Assembly: GCA_963573305.1 (NCBI GenBank)
Contig: OY754335.1
Location: 48,381,985 to 48,445,984 of the forward strand
Origin: Pyrrhosoma nymphula
Taxonomy: Eukaryota; Arthropoda; Insecta; Odonata; Coenagrionidae
DNA length: 64,000 nucleotides
Direction: 5' to 3'
Below the pieces are notes generated by a model that was given only the letters and a program-made list of their open reading frames with translations, was not told where the DNA came from and did not search any database. Below, in pieces: positions 44,044-54,099 of this stretch (the first letter of the stretch is position 1; every line of letters starts with the position of its first letter). The position numbers and the translations under genes are program-made.

Positions 44044-44660
44044 CCCCTTGTATACGCTGAGGATGGTGTTAACATAAAGGCGACAGATGAAGTGAAGTAT
44101 CTAGGAGTTATGATAACTTCGAACCTATCGTGGGGAACACATAAGAAATATTTGTGGCAGAGCTCTAAAGAAGCTAGGATTCGTCAAGCATATTGTGAGA
44201 AATATTTTTGGCAGAGCTCTGAAGAAGCTAGGATTCGTCAAGCGTACTGTGGGAAGATTTTCGGATGAAAAAGTAAAAGAGAGGTGCTATTTCGCACTCG
44301 TCCAGCCACACCTTGAATATGCAGCGGGCATATGGGATCCAGTGCAGAAAGACTTAATCCGGGAACTTAATAAAATACAAAGGAAAGCTGCGCGATTCGT
44401 CAAAAACTGCTACAGGCGTACAGACAGCAGTACACAGATGTTAAACGAATTAGGCTGTGAGCCACTAGAGACTCGGAGGCTGGGCGCTAGGCTTAGATTG
44501 CTTGAGAATTGAGAATAGATATCTTTCAGAGCGACACGGAGAAGATCATATTAGAACCCCACTATATTTCCAGGTCCGACAGAAATGATAAATTAAGAGA
44601 GATATTTTGCCGTACGGTTAGGTATGGGAATTCATTTTTCCCCCGAACAATAAGGGACTT
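44044..44660 (+). pseudogene. LINE reverse transcriptase C-terminal fragment with internal duplication
   Basis: Codes for YLGV(M)ITSNLSWGTH, GRALKKLGFVKR, RFSDEKVKERCYFAL and the C-terminal region. A 54-bp tandem duplication (44,145-44,198 and 44,199-44,252) repeats the GRALKKLGFVK codons, and a base lost in CTTGAGAATTGAG near 44,505 shifts the frame. More decayed than the 13-kb copy, with several replaced residues (CYRRTDSSTQ, LGCEPLE). Confidence 0.9.
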
Positions 44661-44662
44661 TA
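44044..44662 (+). mobile_element. LINE fragment (family L1 of this window), truncated at both ends
   Basis: Matches 13,920-14,487 of the reference copy, starting at the codons for VYAVDG and ending within AATAAGGGACTTTA. It lacks the 3' untranslated region and tail, being cut by the inner end of the giant inverted duplication (a GCTAGC-containing filler lies at 44,663-44,696). Confidence 0.9.
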
Positions 44663-44717
44663 TGCTAGCTAGGAATGCTAGCTTTGTAATAATAGCTTTG
44701 TGCAGTCAAGTTCAGGG

Positions 44718-45047
44718 GGGTTATTTTGTAATCTCACCTTTTTAATGACTCTTTGCGGGAAGGTGGGAGATCTGGTTCGCACTCTTAATGATCGGCTCAT
44801 TATCGGCCATAGTCAATCAAGTCATAGTCTTATCAAGTCATATCAAGAGTCGAAAGATACGGATCAAGAGTCGAAAGATACGGATCAAGAGTCGAAAGAG
44901 CGGATGAATCAAATAGAAGACCGGCAGTTCACCACTTGAGCCGAATATGGTCACGCTGCCTTGGTGGCGGAGTTGAACTACGAAAAATGACATAATTTTC
45001 CATATTTTATGACGTATTCCCACTTAAGTGAGATTACAAAATAACCT
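44718..45047. mobile_element. MITE copy in the right arm
   Basis: Same GGGTTATTTTGTAATCTCAC ends as 38,548-38,905, in the opposite orientation, because it was carried by the duplication. Confidence 0.8.
44846..44907 (+). repeat. 21-bp tandem repeat, three units
   Basis: GAGTCGAAAGATACGGATCAA occurs twice, then a third shorter unit. The left arm has only two diverged units at the equivalent place, so the array expanded after the duplication. Confidence 0.9.
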
Positions 45048-47160
45048 TCCAGAGTGGAGAGTCTGCACACCTAAAGTTCCAGTCCCAGCTCACTCACTCA
45101 GACCTCCACTCCAGAAAGTACTCTGCTCTGATCCTATTCACTCCATGGTTTGTTCCTCTGTAAACTAAACTATTGAAGTGGCTCATGTCATTGAACCATT
45201 TTGAATAAAATCTTATGGCTTGTTTTTCAGCAGTTCAGCTCTGGTTTGATTCCCTGGAGCCAAGTGAAGCTCATTACTTATATAGATAGCACAGTAAAAT
45301 TTTTCCATAACACATAATTAAGAAAGAGATAGCAGTTTCCCGCTCAAATGAGATTTATTTCAGTTAGCTTAACAACCTATACACTCAAAGTCCATTATTT
45401 ATAAACGTGCAATTAAACCATGGTGCCTAAAAATTTTGAGTGGGCAGCTACTTCTGTGATTTCAAAAGTGTTGGTGCATTGCATCAATGCAGAAGGCAAG
45501 GCAGATCCATACAGGTTTCAATCTTCACTTCCTTCCTGTTTTGGGCCAATAGTGAATTGAATATATTTAACTGTAGTAGGCAGTCTTGGCATAAAAAATG
45601 CCCATAGTACATTTACCATGTAGAACTTTTTCTAGATGGATCAAAGGACTTCCCCAGTCAAATCAAGCCCATATCCAACAGGATACGCACCACAGCCACA
45701 GAAAACAAGCTGTGGAAAGATTATTAGGCTCCAAGTTCTTCGACCACAAGGAGGGTACTAAGAGAGCATGAATTTTTTAATATCACCCCACCTGCTTCAA
45801 AACTGCAGCAGCACTACATTCACTTATGTCAGCTTAAGTTTAAGAAAAATATAAAAATGCATGTAAATGAGTTTTGAAAGCTAGCCGTAAATGATAAACT
45901 AGTTTCGTATGATACCACCCAGCCATTAAAGACTGGTATTATATCATATCCTTTCAAATTTGTGCTACAAAAAATACACATATTTTGATGACTAAAAAAT
46001 ACACATGTATTTGGCTCCATCCTGAGCCACATCATGTAAAACCTATATCAATTAATGACCCTATGTAATATTAAGCAATAGGAAAACTAGTACATATTCA
46101 CTTACCAGTTAATCGATTCCTATATATATAGGATCCTCTATATCCACAAAATCCTGACTCAAATGCTTCCATAAGGTCCTGCTGGTACTTACTTGAAAAA
46201 GTCATTAGTTGCATCAAGGCAGAAGGCAAGGCAGATCCATACAGGTTTTGACAACTCCTTTCTTTACAAAACTCCTTTCACCTAAAAAAAAAATTACATC
46301 CACATTTTAAACTTAAGCAGGCAAAGATGATTTGACCATGTTACCACCAGGCAAAATGCTCAATTCAGTGTGAATGGATAAAAAAATAAAATAAATAATT
46401 AATGAATCATTGAATATTCGAGGCCATAAATTATTAGTTGCAATATATACATTTTGTGAGAGGGCAGCATCAAAATCTCAGAAGTAAAAATCAATGAAGT
46501 TATTAAAAACTGTAAAATTTATAGGCATGTTCTGTTTCGAAAACTTTTGAAGAAGAACCTGACTGGATTTTCCTCTTCATTGGAAATTAACGTTAGTGCA
46601 GGCAAGTAGCTTAATAATCTCTTAGTCATTCTAAGGTTGAGCGTAAAATACAACAATGAAAAAATCATTTGCCTGGTATCGCATTCAAACCTATGGCATG
46701 GCACCTAGGCATCCTCTTTAACAGTGAATTTTTTTCGTAGGTTTAAAAGAACATGTCATTATGGTGTACCATGGAAATGATGCCACTAAGTACCCATATT
46801 CGTGCAAATGGCACCCAAGTCCAAGAGACTAAAACCCATCCTATCAACATAAAGTTTCCCAAAATAAACATGAGTGTTTTCAAACAAATTTAAAAAGCAG
46901 CAGCATGAAATCCAGGGAGCTGGGTTCACATCCCAGTCTAGGCGAATGATTTTCTCTCTATGAACTTCACACATTCCACCATAGCGGGTAACATCCATTT
47001 AAGTCTCATGCTCGAAATCAATTCTCAGATTAACTTTTTCATTTCCACAGATGTATAATGTTCCTGATGGATCAAAATCAGAGAAATAGAAAATTTGGGT
47101 CATTACATCCCCATCATTAGCATGCCACACAATGAATGGAAATATATTAATTCTAAACAT

Positions 47161-47222
47161 AAAATTTCTACTCTGAAGTTATGTTATTTGCAAATAACAT
47201 ATCTTCAGAGTAGAAATTTTAA
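47161..47222. repeat. 60-bp near-perfect palindrome in the right arm only
   Basis: AAAATTTCTACTCTGAAG followed by TTATGTTATTTG is mirrored by CAAATAACATATCTTCAGAG and TAGAAATTTT, one mismatch per arm. The left arm has only AAAATTTCT at this place, so the rest was added on this copy. Confidence 0.9.
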
Positions 47223-47454
47223 TTTAACTTTTCTTTGGTACTTTTATTGTTCCAGGAGATGACCAAAAACTAAGAGAAGTCATACCATTAGGAATAACTG
47301 GGTAGGATACTATTGGTAACATTGCTTGGGGAAAGGAGGAAGATTGGAGAGAAACATCCAAAAATGGCACAATGGCCAATTACATTGGTCGATATAACAA
47401 AATAAATAAACATAGAACAATAATAAAGAAGAACATGAAGAATGAAATAAAAAA

Positions 47455-47790
47455 ATAATTAGCACAGAAACAAAATGAACTTAAATTTGGGGTTACATAC
47501 CCAAGTGCCGCTTGATGAATGATTTGAATATGTTGGGTGAGAAGAAGAGGTCAAGGGAAGGATTCGTTGAGGATAATATGTTAAATTTGGAGGGGATTCG
47601 GTAAAACAGGGAATGCTGTGATAGGGAAATCCAGAATTTCGGGATGCGTAGGAGATTGAAGTTTTGTGTGGGGTGAGGAGGGACACACGAATTGGAAAGA
47701 GAGAGAGGTCACAGGAACGAAGCTGTCCATTCATTATACTATGTAAGAATTTCAGGTCAGATAGTGCACGGCGATGGGAGAGCATCTAAG
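47455..47790 (-). pseudogene. LINE C-terminal relic (RRALSDLKFL type)
   Basis: A 108-codon frame on the minus strand starts MLSHRRALSDLKFLHSIMNG, then LLTPHKTS and NSGFPYHSIP. The pattern RR..SDL.FL....NG is that of the last conserved block of jockey-like LINE proteins. Polymerase motifs are not present and the upstream frame is closed by stops right before the ATG, so the ATG is not a real start. Confidence 0.7.
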
Positions 47791-47805
47791 GGGTCTAATG
47801 GGTTA

Positions 47806-48005
47806 TTGATTTTGAATGATAGATTTACTGAATATATTGCACATAGCAGAATTCTGTAGTTTTTCTAATAAGTTTTTCTCTCGAACCGGGGCGAATGGAG
47901 CCAGAACCCATCAACCGCATTCCTATCTAATAGTCTTCTATCACATAAAAAAGGTCTCATCTTGGTTCTTGACATCATTTTGGTGAAGTCTACTTGTTAG
48001 TGTCG
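47806..48005 (+). repeat. Inverted repeat copy X1 (tRNA-like)
   Basis: Almost identical to the reverse complement of 52,508-52,705: GGGTTATTGATTTTGAA, TAGATTTACTGAATATATTG, CACATAGCAGA, TCTCTCGAACC, GGGCGAATGGAGCCAGAA, ATCACATAAAAAAGGTCTCA. On the minus strand GGTTCGAGAG looks like a B box. Confidence 0.85.
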
Positions 48006-48224
48006 TCTGAAGGCTGACACAGTTTCCTCTATTCATATTGTTCCTGATCTAAAAGTGACAGAGTTCATATGTTCGTGATCCAAAGTTCTTTACTGTAGAT
48101 CTGATACAAAGTGCAGTGAACTGAAATGAATCCGAGCCTAAAGCAGTTTGATTTGTTCCTGGTCTGGATCTGAAAATGATCCAAATCAGGTTTGGATCTG
48201 AAACTAATCCAGATAAGATCCAGT

Positions 48225-48640
48225 CGATTACAGGATGTCAGCAGCCGACATTGGAAGCTGCAAGGCTGTTTTACCACTGGCAAATGTTAGCATTCCACAT
48301 TGGGCCAGTATCGGTAACCAGCATTAGGCCAATGTCAACAGCCCACATTGGGCCTGTGTCGGCAGCCGACATCGGGCCAACACAAAAACGAAATCAGTCA
48401 GTGTTGTCCCAACATCTCCCTGGCACTAGGCCGACTTGACCCCGACACAGGGCCGACATCATCGTGACACTAACCGACATCATGCCGATGCTGGGCCAAC
48501 ATCGGCAGCCAATGTTGGTTTTCCACCGGCAAACGTTATCATACCATCACTGGACCGATATCGGCAGCTGACATCGGGCCGATGCACAACAGACTTTGGC
48601 CGGTGTTGGCCCGACATTGGACCAACATCAAAATGCTGCT
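48225..48640. repeat. GCCGACATTGGGCC-type repeat, block 1
   Basis: About 15 diverged units built on GGGCC(A/G)ACATCGG, TCGGCAGCCGACAT and similar words. A longer unit, ACCACTGGCAAATGTTAGCA at 48,274 against CCACCGGCAAACGTTATCA at 48,524, shows a 250-bp higher-order duplication. The same family is at 55,829-56,015. Confidence 0.85.
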
Positions 48641-49310
48641 GCGACTGCAGAGAACACTCTTGAAAAGTGCTCAGTAGCACATGTTCCGAAAATGACTCAA
48701 GCCATATGGTTCTGTCAAAATGTCCAAGTACATGCAAGAACCAAAGAATTTTGGGTCCACACAGTGTAGGACAATGCCAACTGATTCTCATCAATTGTTG
48801 AATGGCTGGAAATGGAAATAACTTTACCCATTAATGCACAACTGGCCATTTCTCATCCACACTTGGTCCTCACCAAAACAGCAACCTCTCATTATTCAGA
48901 ATGATGTGTCGCAGTCATGTGCCTCTTACGATGGACTCCTCATTGTGGCAGAAGACAAACAGTACCTACTTAGTTCAGCATGTCACAAAATATCAAACCA
49001 GTAAAATTACAGTAATGCAGGACAATTTTTATCAAAGTGGTCCTTTTATACCTTTTGGCAAGTTACAAAACAGTAATCATGAGCCTGATATTTCAGGCAA
49101 GAGGGATCATTGATTAAAGAACAGGGTTCAAAGGAAGAATAAAGAGTGGTCAACATGATCATTCTAGCAAAGCTGGTGATAAAGCATGCTATCACGGAGG
49201 TTAATGCCCAAAACCTCAGCCTATGTGACGGAAATCTGGTGGTAGTGCATTTATTAAATTTCCTAAAATCCACAATTAACACCATCTAAAACCTACCAAA
49301 CTGGCAGCAC

Positions 49311-49945
49311 TTATGAGTATGAAGTAATTCATAAGATGAGTTTTCTCGACCTCTTTCTATTTTATGATATAAATATCAGGAGTTTAGGGGTCATGCATAA
49401 ACAAAGTTACCAACTTAGGGGGGGAGGAGGTTACCTAAAAGCCTACCTCGGGTAACAGAGTTTAACATGAGGGAGGGCGCATGAGGTGTTCAAATTGCTT
49501 AATTGTAACCTTCTTGAGGGTTAAATAGCGACCTAGTGACAACATATTTCAAGGCAGTGGTCAGAAATGTGGGGAGGGGAGAGAAAAAAGTACCTAGATG
49601 AGCACAGCCCCTTGCGCCGTGATTCATGGTTGATTTTTAAAATTTAAAATGTATACATATTACTTGTTCCAATTGAGATTAGAGAGTTCTAATACACCTA
49701 GTTCGGCTACTTTATTTGTCTTATTTCAACCTATCCCTAAAAATAAACTCACTCAATAATTGAGAAAATATTTTTTAATAGGAAGTTTCATTTGTAGAGA
49801 CAAAGGTACATGCCGGGGGGAGAGGGGGAGGGGAAATTCACTAAAAACAATTATGTTGTTTATGCACGACCCCTAATGAATATGAAGTAATTCATACGAT
49901 GTGTTTTCTCGACCTCTTAATATTTTATGATACAAATATCAGGGG
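49311..49945. repeat. Direct repeat of 70 bp flanking a MITE
   Basis: ATGA(G/A)TATGAAGTAATTCATA, TTTTCTCGACCTCTT and ATTTTATGATA(T/C)AAATATCAGG occur at 49,311-49,382 and 49,875-49,945. The MITE at 49,383-49,876 lies exactly between them. Confidence 0.85.
49383..49876. mobile_element. MITE with TTAGGGGTC(A/G)TGCATAAAC ends
   Basis: TTTAGGGGTCATGCATAAAC at the left is inverted at the right as GTTTATGCACGACCCCTAAT. About 494 bp, non-coding, with G-rich runs near both ends (ggggggaggagg at 49,422; ggggggagagggggagggg at 49,815). Confidence 0.8.
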
Positions 49946-50071
49946 GGCTATTCTCTATCTCGAAGCTACCGGTCTAGCCCATAAACGATCTTACCAACAT
50001 TGTGGACTTACATTTGTGCATTGTTCGAGGTGAGGAAAATGGCATATTTTGGTATATTCCAGTCACATCTA

Positions 50072-50445
50072 GATTAGATTGTTGTTGGGGGGGCCTTTGT
50101 CAGGAGCCCGGGCACTTAGACCTTTCTTGGTCCATTGTGCCAACCCCATGCCTGTCTGCCACTTGCAGACAGGGGACAAGAGCACCTCGGTAGAGGTATG
50201 GAGGATTGACCTCCCCCTGCCTCACCCCAGTACCAGGTATAGAGGATGTCCTCCCTCCAACCGGCGCGGTTTGGCCTGGCCTCTCAGGCCTGCCGGTATA
50301 GGTATGGAGGGAGTATCATCTCTCCATCCATGCCTGGTTGAGGTATAGAGGAGGGTCACCCATCCAATCACCGTCCGGGCCCAACGTTGCTTAACTTCGG
50401 TGTTCTGATGGGAACCGGTGTTTCAACGTGGCTAGGCCCTTGCCC
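50072..50445 (-). mobile_element. Full-length 5S-rRNA-derived SINE with 13-bp target duplication
   Basis: Flanked by CCAGTCACATCTA (50,059-50,071 and 50,446-50,458). On the minus strand the head is 5S-like: GGAAACACCGG-type sequence (GAAACACCGGTTCCCATCAG), ACACCGAAGTTAAGCAACGT, TGGGCCCGG and TTGGATGGGTGAC, which covers the internal pol III control region of a 5S gene. The body has two CCTCTATACCT-type direct repeats, GAGGTGCTCTTGTCCCCTG, a TGTCTGCAAGTGGCAGACA hairpin, and GTGCCCGGGCTCCTG. The 3' tail is AACAACAATCTAATCT. It is 374 bp long and entirely non-coding. Confidence 0.9.
50345..50435 (-). other. 5S-rRNA-like head of the SINE
   Basis: Resembles the central and 3' part of animal 5S rRNA (A box AAGTTAAGCAACGTTGGGC, later GATGGGTGAC). 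It is not a 5S gene: the rest of the molecule is replaced by SINE body. Confidence 0.85.
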
Positions 50446-50834
50446 CCAGTCACATCTAACATATGGTATTATTTTCTGGGAATCATCTCCAGGATTTCAA
50501 AAAGTATTTGTCATGCAAAAGAGAGGTAGTATTAGGTATGTTGCAAAAATACCAGCTCGTCAATTTTGTAACTGTTATGATAAAGAGTTAAAAATTCTAA
50601 CCCTGCCATGTTTGTACATATACCACCTGTCTATATATTAAGGATAACTGCAGTGATCTCACTACTAACTCTCAAATACATGGGCATAATACTCAACAAA
50701 GAGGGGGACATGTACATGTTTTGTCACTCAACAGCATTATTTAACAAGGATCCCTTCCACGTAGTCAACAACCATTTACCATCTAGCATTAAGAATTCCC
50801 TTTTTAGGAAATAATTTTTTTTTAATCGAAACAT

Positions 50835-51715
50835 TTCTTGTTATAGAAGGGTTACTATAATATGCAGGACATTTTGGAAGAGTTTTCTGGGTATTAATAT
50901 GTGCTATGTTTTACAAACTATGTTCAGTGATGTCGTGACTTTTTTTTCAAATAATTATCTGTATTCCAAAAGTTCCAGACCTTTCTTTATTTGAGATCAC
51001 AATACATCTCTAATCATCTTTCTGAAGCCTCTCTCACGACAATCCCCTATTCTTTCTTTTCAACAACATAAAAAATAACCCTTTCCAAAAAACAAACATT
51101 CAGCAATTAACAAAACAGCATTTCTTTTAATGAATCAAGAAAATTATAATTAATAACTAAAATAAACGAAATAACCATCAACATAATAAAGAAAAACTAA
51201 GAATAACGAAGCGTTGAATATTAAACAAAATCAATGCAATCACTTTTTTATTAGGGTATGGCACAACGTTGCAGTCCTTCCTGTAGTTTTATATGATTTT
51301 TATATGACTTTGTCCTACAGTTTTTAGTAAAATATCTGGATCAATAAATATATTATTATATTATTTTTCATAGCTGTTATGTATGAGGTTATGTGTTTGA
51401 ACTTGGTGGTGACCGCAAGGTATGCTGGGAGTGTCCGGAAGACAAGAGAGAATGCCAAGATGGCTGTGACTAGTGACAAGGCTTTGAAATAGCTGGCTGT
51501 ATCATAATCTAAGTGAATACTAAACCTGTTCTTGAAAAGCAATGGCTTAGTATTTGAACCCTGTAACAGTCGTAACAATAGCTAAGTCCTAATATGAAAC
51601 TTAGAATGTAAATCTAACATATTTCTCTGTGGCTCATCATACATACGTTTATATGCAGCCAATACGCAGAAATATTGACCCCAAAAAAGACACCTTATTA
51701 AGTGACTTGGGTATA
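50835..51715. other. No recognisable feature
   Basis: AT-rich; an 84-codon minus-strand frame at 51,324-51,578 resembles nothing known to me. Confidence 0.4.
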
Positions 51716-51899
51716 AGTTGAAGGTAGGTTCTCATTGGCTGAAAAAGGGAGAAATTTCTCAACTTATACTCGAGTATACATATACGGTAATCCCTATATT
51801 CCCTCCCAATAAGAGGAGGAGACAGATTGTTGAAAATAAATTATTCATGGTCACTCCCCAAACACACATTTACCACAACTACTATCATTTTACCCATTA

Positions 51900-52440
51900 T
51901 GGAACAGCACTGAAGAGTGGTAGAGAGAAATTTATCCTTATCAATTGCATATTGTCATGCAAGTCAGCTGTCATGACCTTTTCCTTGAGACGTAAACCTT
52001 CCAATCATTCTTACACACTCCAAAATAGCCTTATTCCAGCAGTGAGATCCCACTACAACCTAGGTGTCATCTTTAACGATAGGCTGCATTTCCAAGACCA
52101 CATAAAAAGAGTTTTGGGCAAGGTGATGGTGGTGGTTGGCCTACTGTACCGTCCCACAGATATTCAAGATCCCCTTGCCATTAGAATAGTATTCTTTGGT
52201 TGTGTCCTCCCAATATTAGAATACTGCACATCAATTTGGTAACTGCTTGCCCAACCACTCTGAATATCCTACATCAATTCAATATTTTCCTAGCCATTGC
52301 CTATCATCGCATTCCCTCCCTCAAGAATTCAACCCGTAAATCCATTTCGTCCTTCCGAGGAAGTCCCACTTTTACAAAAAGTCAAAAGACTTTTTTTCCG
52401 TGCTCTAATTATAATCTCACTAGGTTATTGTGGAGATAAT
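51900..52440 (+). pseudogene. LINE reverse transcriptase relic (jockey-like)
   Basis: The frame 51,718-52,242 becomes LINE-like from about 51,940: CILSCKSAVMTFSLRRKP, YNLGVIFNDRLHFQDHIKRV, RPTDIQDPLAIRIVFFGCVL, PILEYCTSIW. These match the blocks just after the FADD box (K..VM.FS, LGV.FD..L.F..HI, P.LEYCS..W). After a stop, another frame (52,200-52,439) carries a weak continuation. The polymerase core is missing and the piece upstream of 51,940 is unrelated host DNA in the same frame. Confidence 0.85.
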
Positions 52441-52507
52441 TATTAATAACTTGGTGAATACCATTTAATATTTTATTGACACAACCTGGGTTTTGACACT
52501 TACAAGG

Positions 52508-52705
52508 AGACTTGGCCAAAATTATGTCAAGAACGAAGATGAGACCTTTTTTATGTGATAGTAGACTATCAGATAGGATTACGGTTCATGGATTCTGGCT
52601 CCATTCGCCCTGGTTCGAGAGAAAAATGTATTAGAAAAACTACAGAAATCTGCTATGTGCAATATATTCAGTAAATCTATCTTTCAAAATCAATAACCCG
52701 TTCGA
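52508..52705 (-). repeat. Inverted repeat copy X2 (tRNA-like)
   Basis: Reverse-complement partner of 47,806-48,005, about 95 percent identical by eye. It contains CCTGGTTCGAGAG, a B-box-like word. Confidence 0.85.
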
Positions 52706-52719
52706 CCAGGGGTAAAGCG

Positions 52720-52790
52720 TAGAATTCACAGTAGCTTGACTCCATTGGTCCAGGGTTCGAGACTCAGAACTGGAATATTTTTTTCTTTTT
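52720..52790 (+). other. tRNA-like fragment
   Basis: GGTAAAGCGTAGAATTCACA may be a decayed A-box side and CAGGGTTCGAGACTCAGAACTGG a T arm (B box GGTTCGAGACTC). A second isolated B-box word, CAGGTTCGAGTGCTG, lies at 53,040. No complete clover leaf. Confidence 0.4.
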
Positions 52791-52799
52791 TCTTTTACA

Positions 52800-54040
52800 T
52801 TTTCATTAATATGTATCAAAATCTTTTAACCTGTTGTTTTTAAGTATTATTTAACTTTTTTCATCTTTGAAAATAATAGAAAATGCACTCGTCACTGTTA
52901 TTGATAGCTAACTCACCCTTTCCTCGCATATCGTACAACCAAGATATATTCAAGCGGGCTAGACAAGGCTGATGTCGACGTTAAGATTCTTAATTTGGAA
53001 TCGAGAGAATTTAAAATTGACACCAACAAGGAAGGTCCCAGGTTCGAGTGCTGCTGCGAGTAGTTTTTCTAATCTTCCAATCCGGTCGATTTGGAGTAAG
53101 CCAAATGCTTATCTTCGCAATTGCTGCTTTTGCTATACCTAATTTGAAGAATTTAAGGAAATAGGTTCCTGAAAAATGTTTATAGCCAACCCCGTAATTC
53201 CCGGGAAAATAGAAAAGATGGTAATCATTAAGGTGGTTCTCAATGCAAGTTTTTATTTCACCAGATCAGTACACAATGTTTAAAGATAATTGGAAAATAT
53301 CTAAAAGCCACTTATCTAAAGAGACACAGTATCCTCGATGTTCGCAATAGTACTTTTGTAGGCCTTTTGATGAACAGTGTTGTGAAAGCGTCGGTGCCGT
53401 AACGGAATAGTTATAAGATATTATACTATGTATGCAGACCTATATACACCTATTTACTATGCATGCAGAGAATCGTTCCGCGAGTTTGGGCAGTTGAGCC
53501 GTAGTGCGTCTGCGAGAGGGGAATATAGTCTTCACGCCCTCCTTCAGCATTGCCTACTATGCGACACCCTCCGCTCTCGTGCTCGTCGCGACATGTCAGT
53601 TGCCCGGCTCTAGCAAGTGTATTGTTTCAGTTGTAGTGAGTGACAAGTTCAAGAGTTCTTTACATGTTTAGGACCCTGCGTCCTTTACTCTGTGATATAC
53701 CTGACGTACCTACAGATCAACCTTTTAGCCAGAGATGGTAGTTTCAGTCGGTTAATTACAACGACATAACTTATTTGCGCTTTCTCGCGCTCGCCATTAG
53801 GGTCGGACGGCCGGCTTCAAACTCGGGCCCACATTAGCCTCCATTGCTATTTATCAGCTTTTTGATCAAGGAATTGAACACCTACCTATTTACTGTACTT
53901 TCATTTTTATTGTGTTAATGAAATTGTATCATAGAAATGCTGTAAGAGGTCCACCCACCGTAGTTTTGTCCCCTCTCCTTTTGATTGCAGTAAAATTGAG
54001 GAATCTCTAAGTAAAGCAAAATAATTTTCAAGTATTACGC
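52800..54040. other. No recognisable feature
   Basis: AT-rich with a GC-richer patch at 53,460-53,610. A 61-codon frame there (53,428-53,613) is unassigned. Confidence 0.4.
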
Positions 54041-54099
54041 TATAGGGTGAGAAAAATATATGCTTATAATGTTTTTGCAACTCATCGCAGAAGGAATAG

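Larger units (their letters stand above)
44697..47364 (-). repeat. Right arm of the giant inverted duplication
   Basis: Reverse complement of 36,337-38,926. Differences from the left arm include a three-unit 21-bp tandem repeat (44,846-44,907), a 23-bp palindromic insertion at about 46,112-46,134, a 60-bp palindrome at 47,161-47,222 and a shorter MITE. Confidence 0.95.
50005..50830 (+). pseudogene. LINE reverse transcriptase C-terminal relic split by a SINE
   Basis: Before the SINE the frame reads YICALFEVRKMAYFGIFQSHL (from 50,018). After it the protein resumes with SHLTYGIIFWESSPGFQKVF, MQKRGSIRYVAKIPARQ, and LKILTLPCLYIY, then after a frameshift DMYMFCHSTALFNKDPF and HLPSSIKNSLFRK. These are conserved blocks after the polymerase of CR1/jockey-like LINEs. 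The SINE target duplication CCAGTCACATCTA covers the QSHL codons on both sides, which proves the two pieces were one. Frameshifted and dead before or after the SINE arrived. Confidence 0.85.

Noticed and set aside
47160..47222. A transcription terminator
   Set aside because: No T-run follows, no gene precedes it, and the left arm of the duplication lacks it.
50345..50435. A 5S rRNA gene
   Set aside because: Only the 5S-like head is present, joined to a repeated body and bounded by a 13-bp target duplication.
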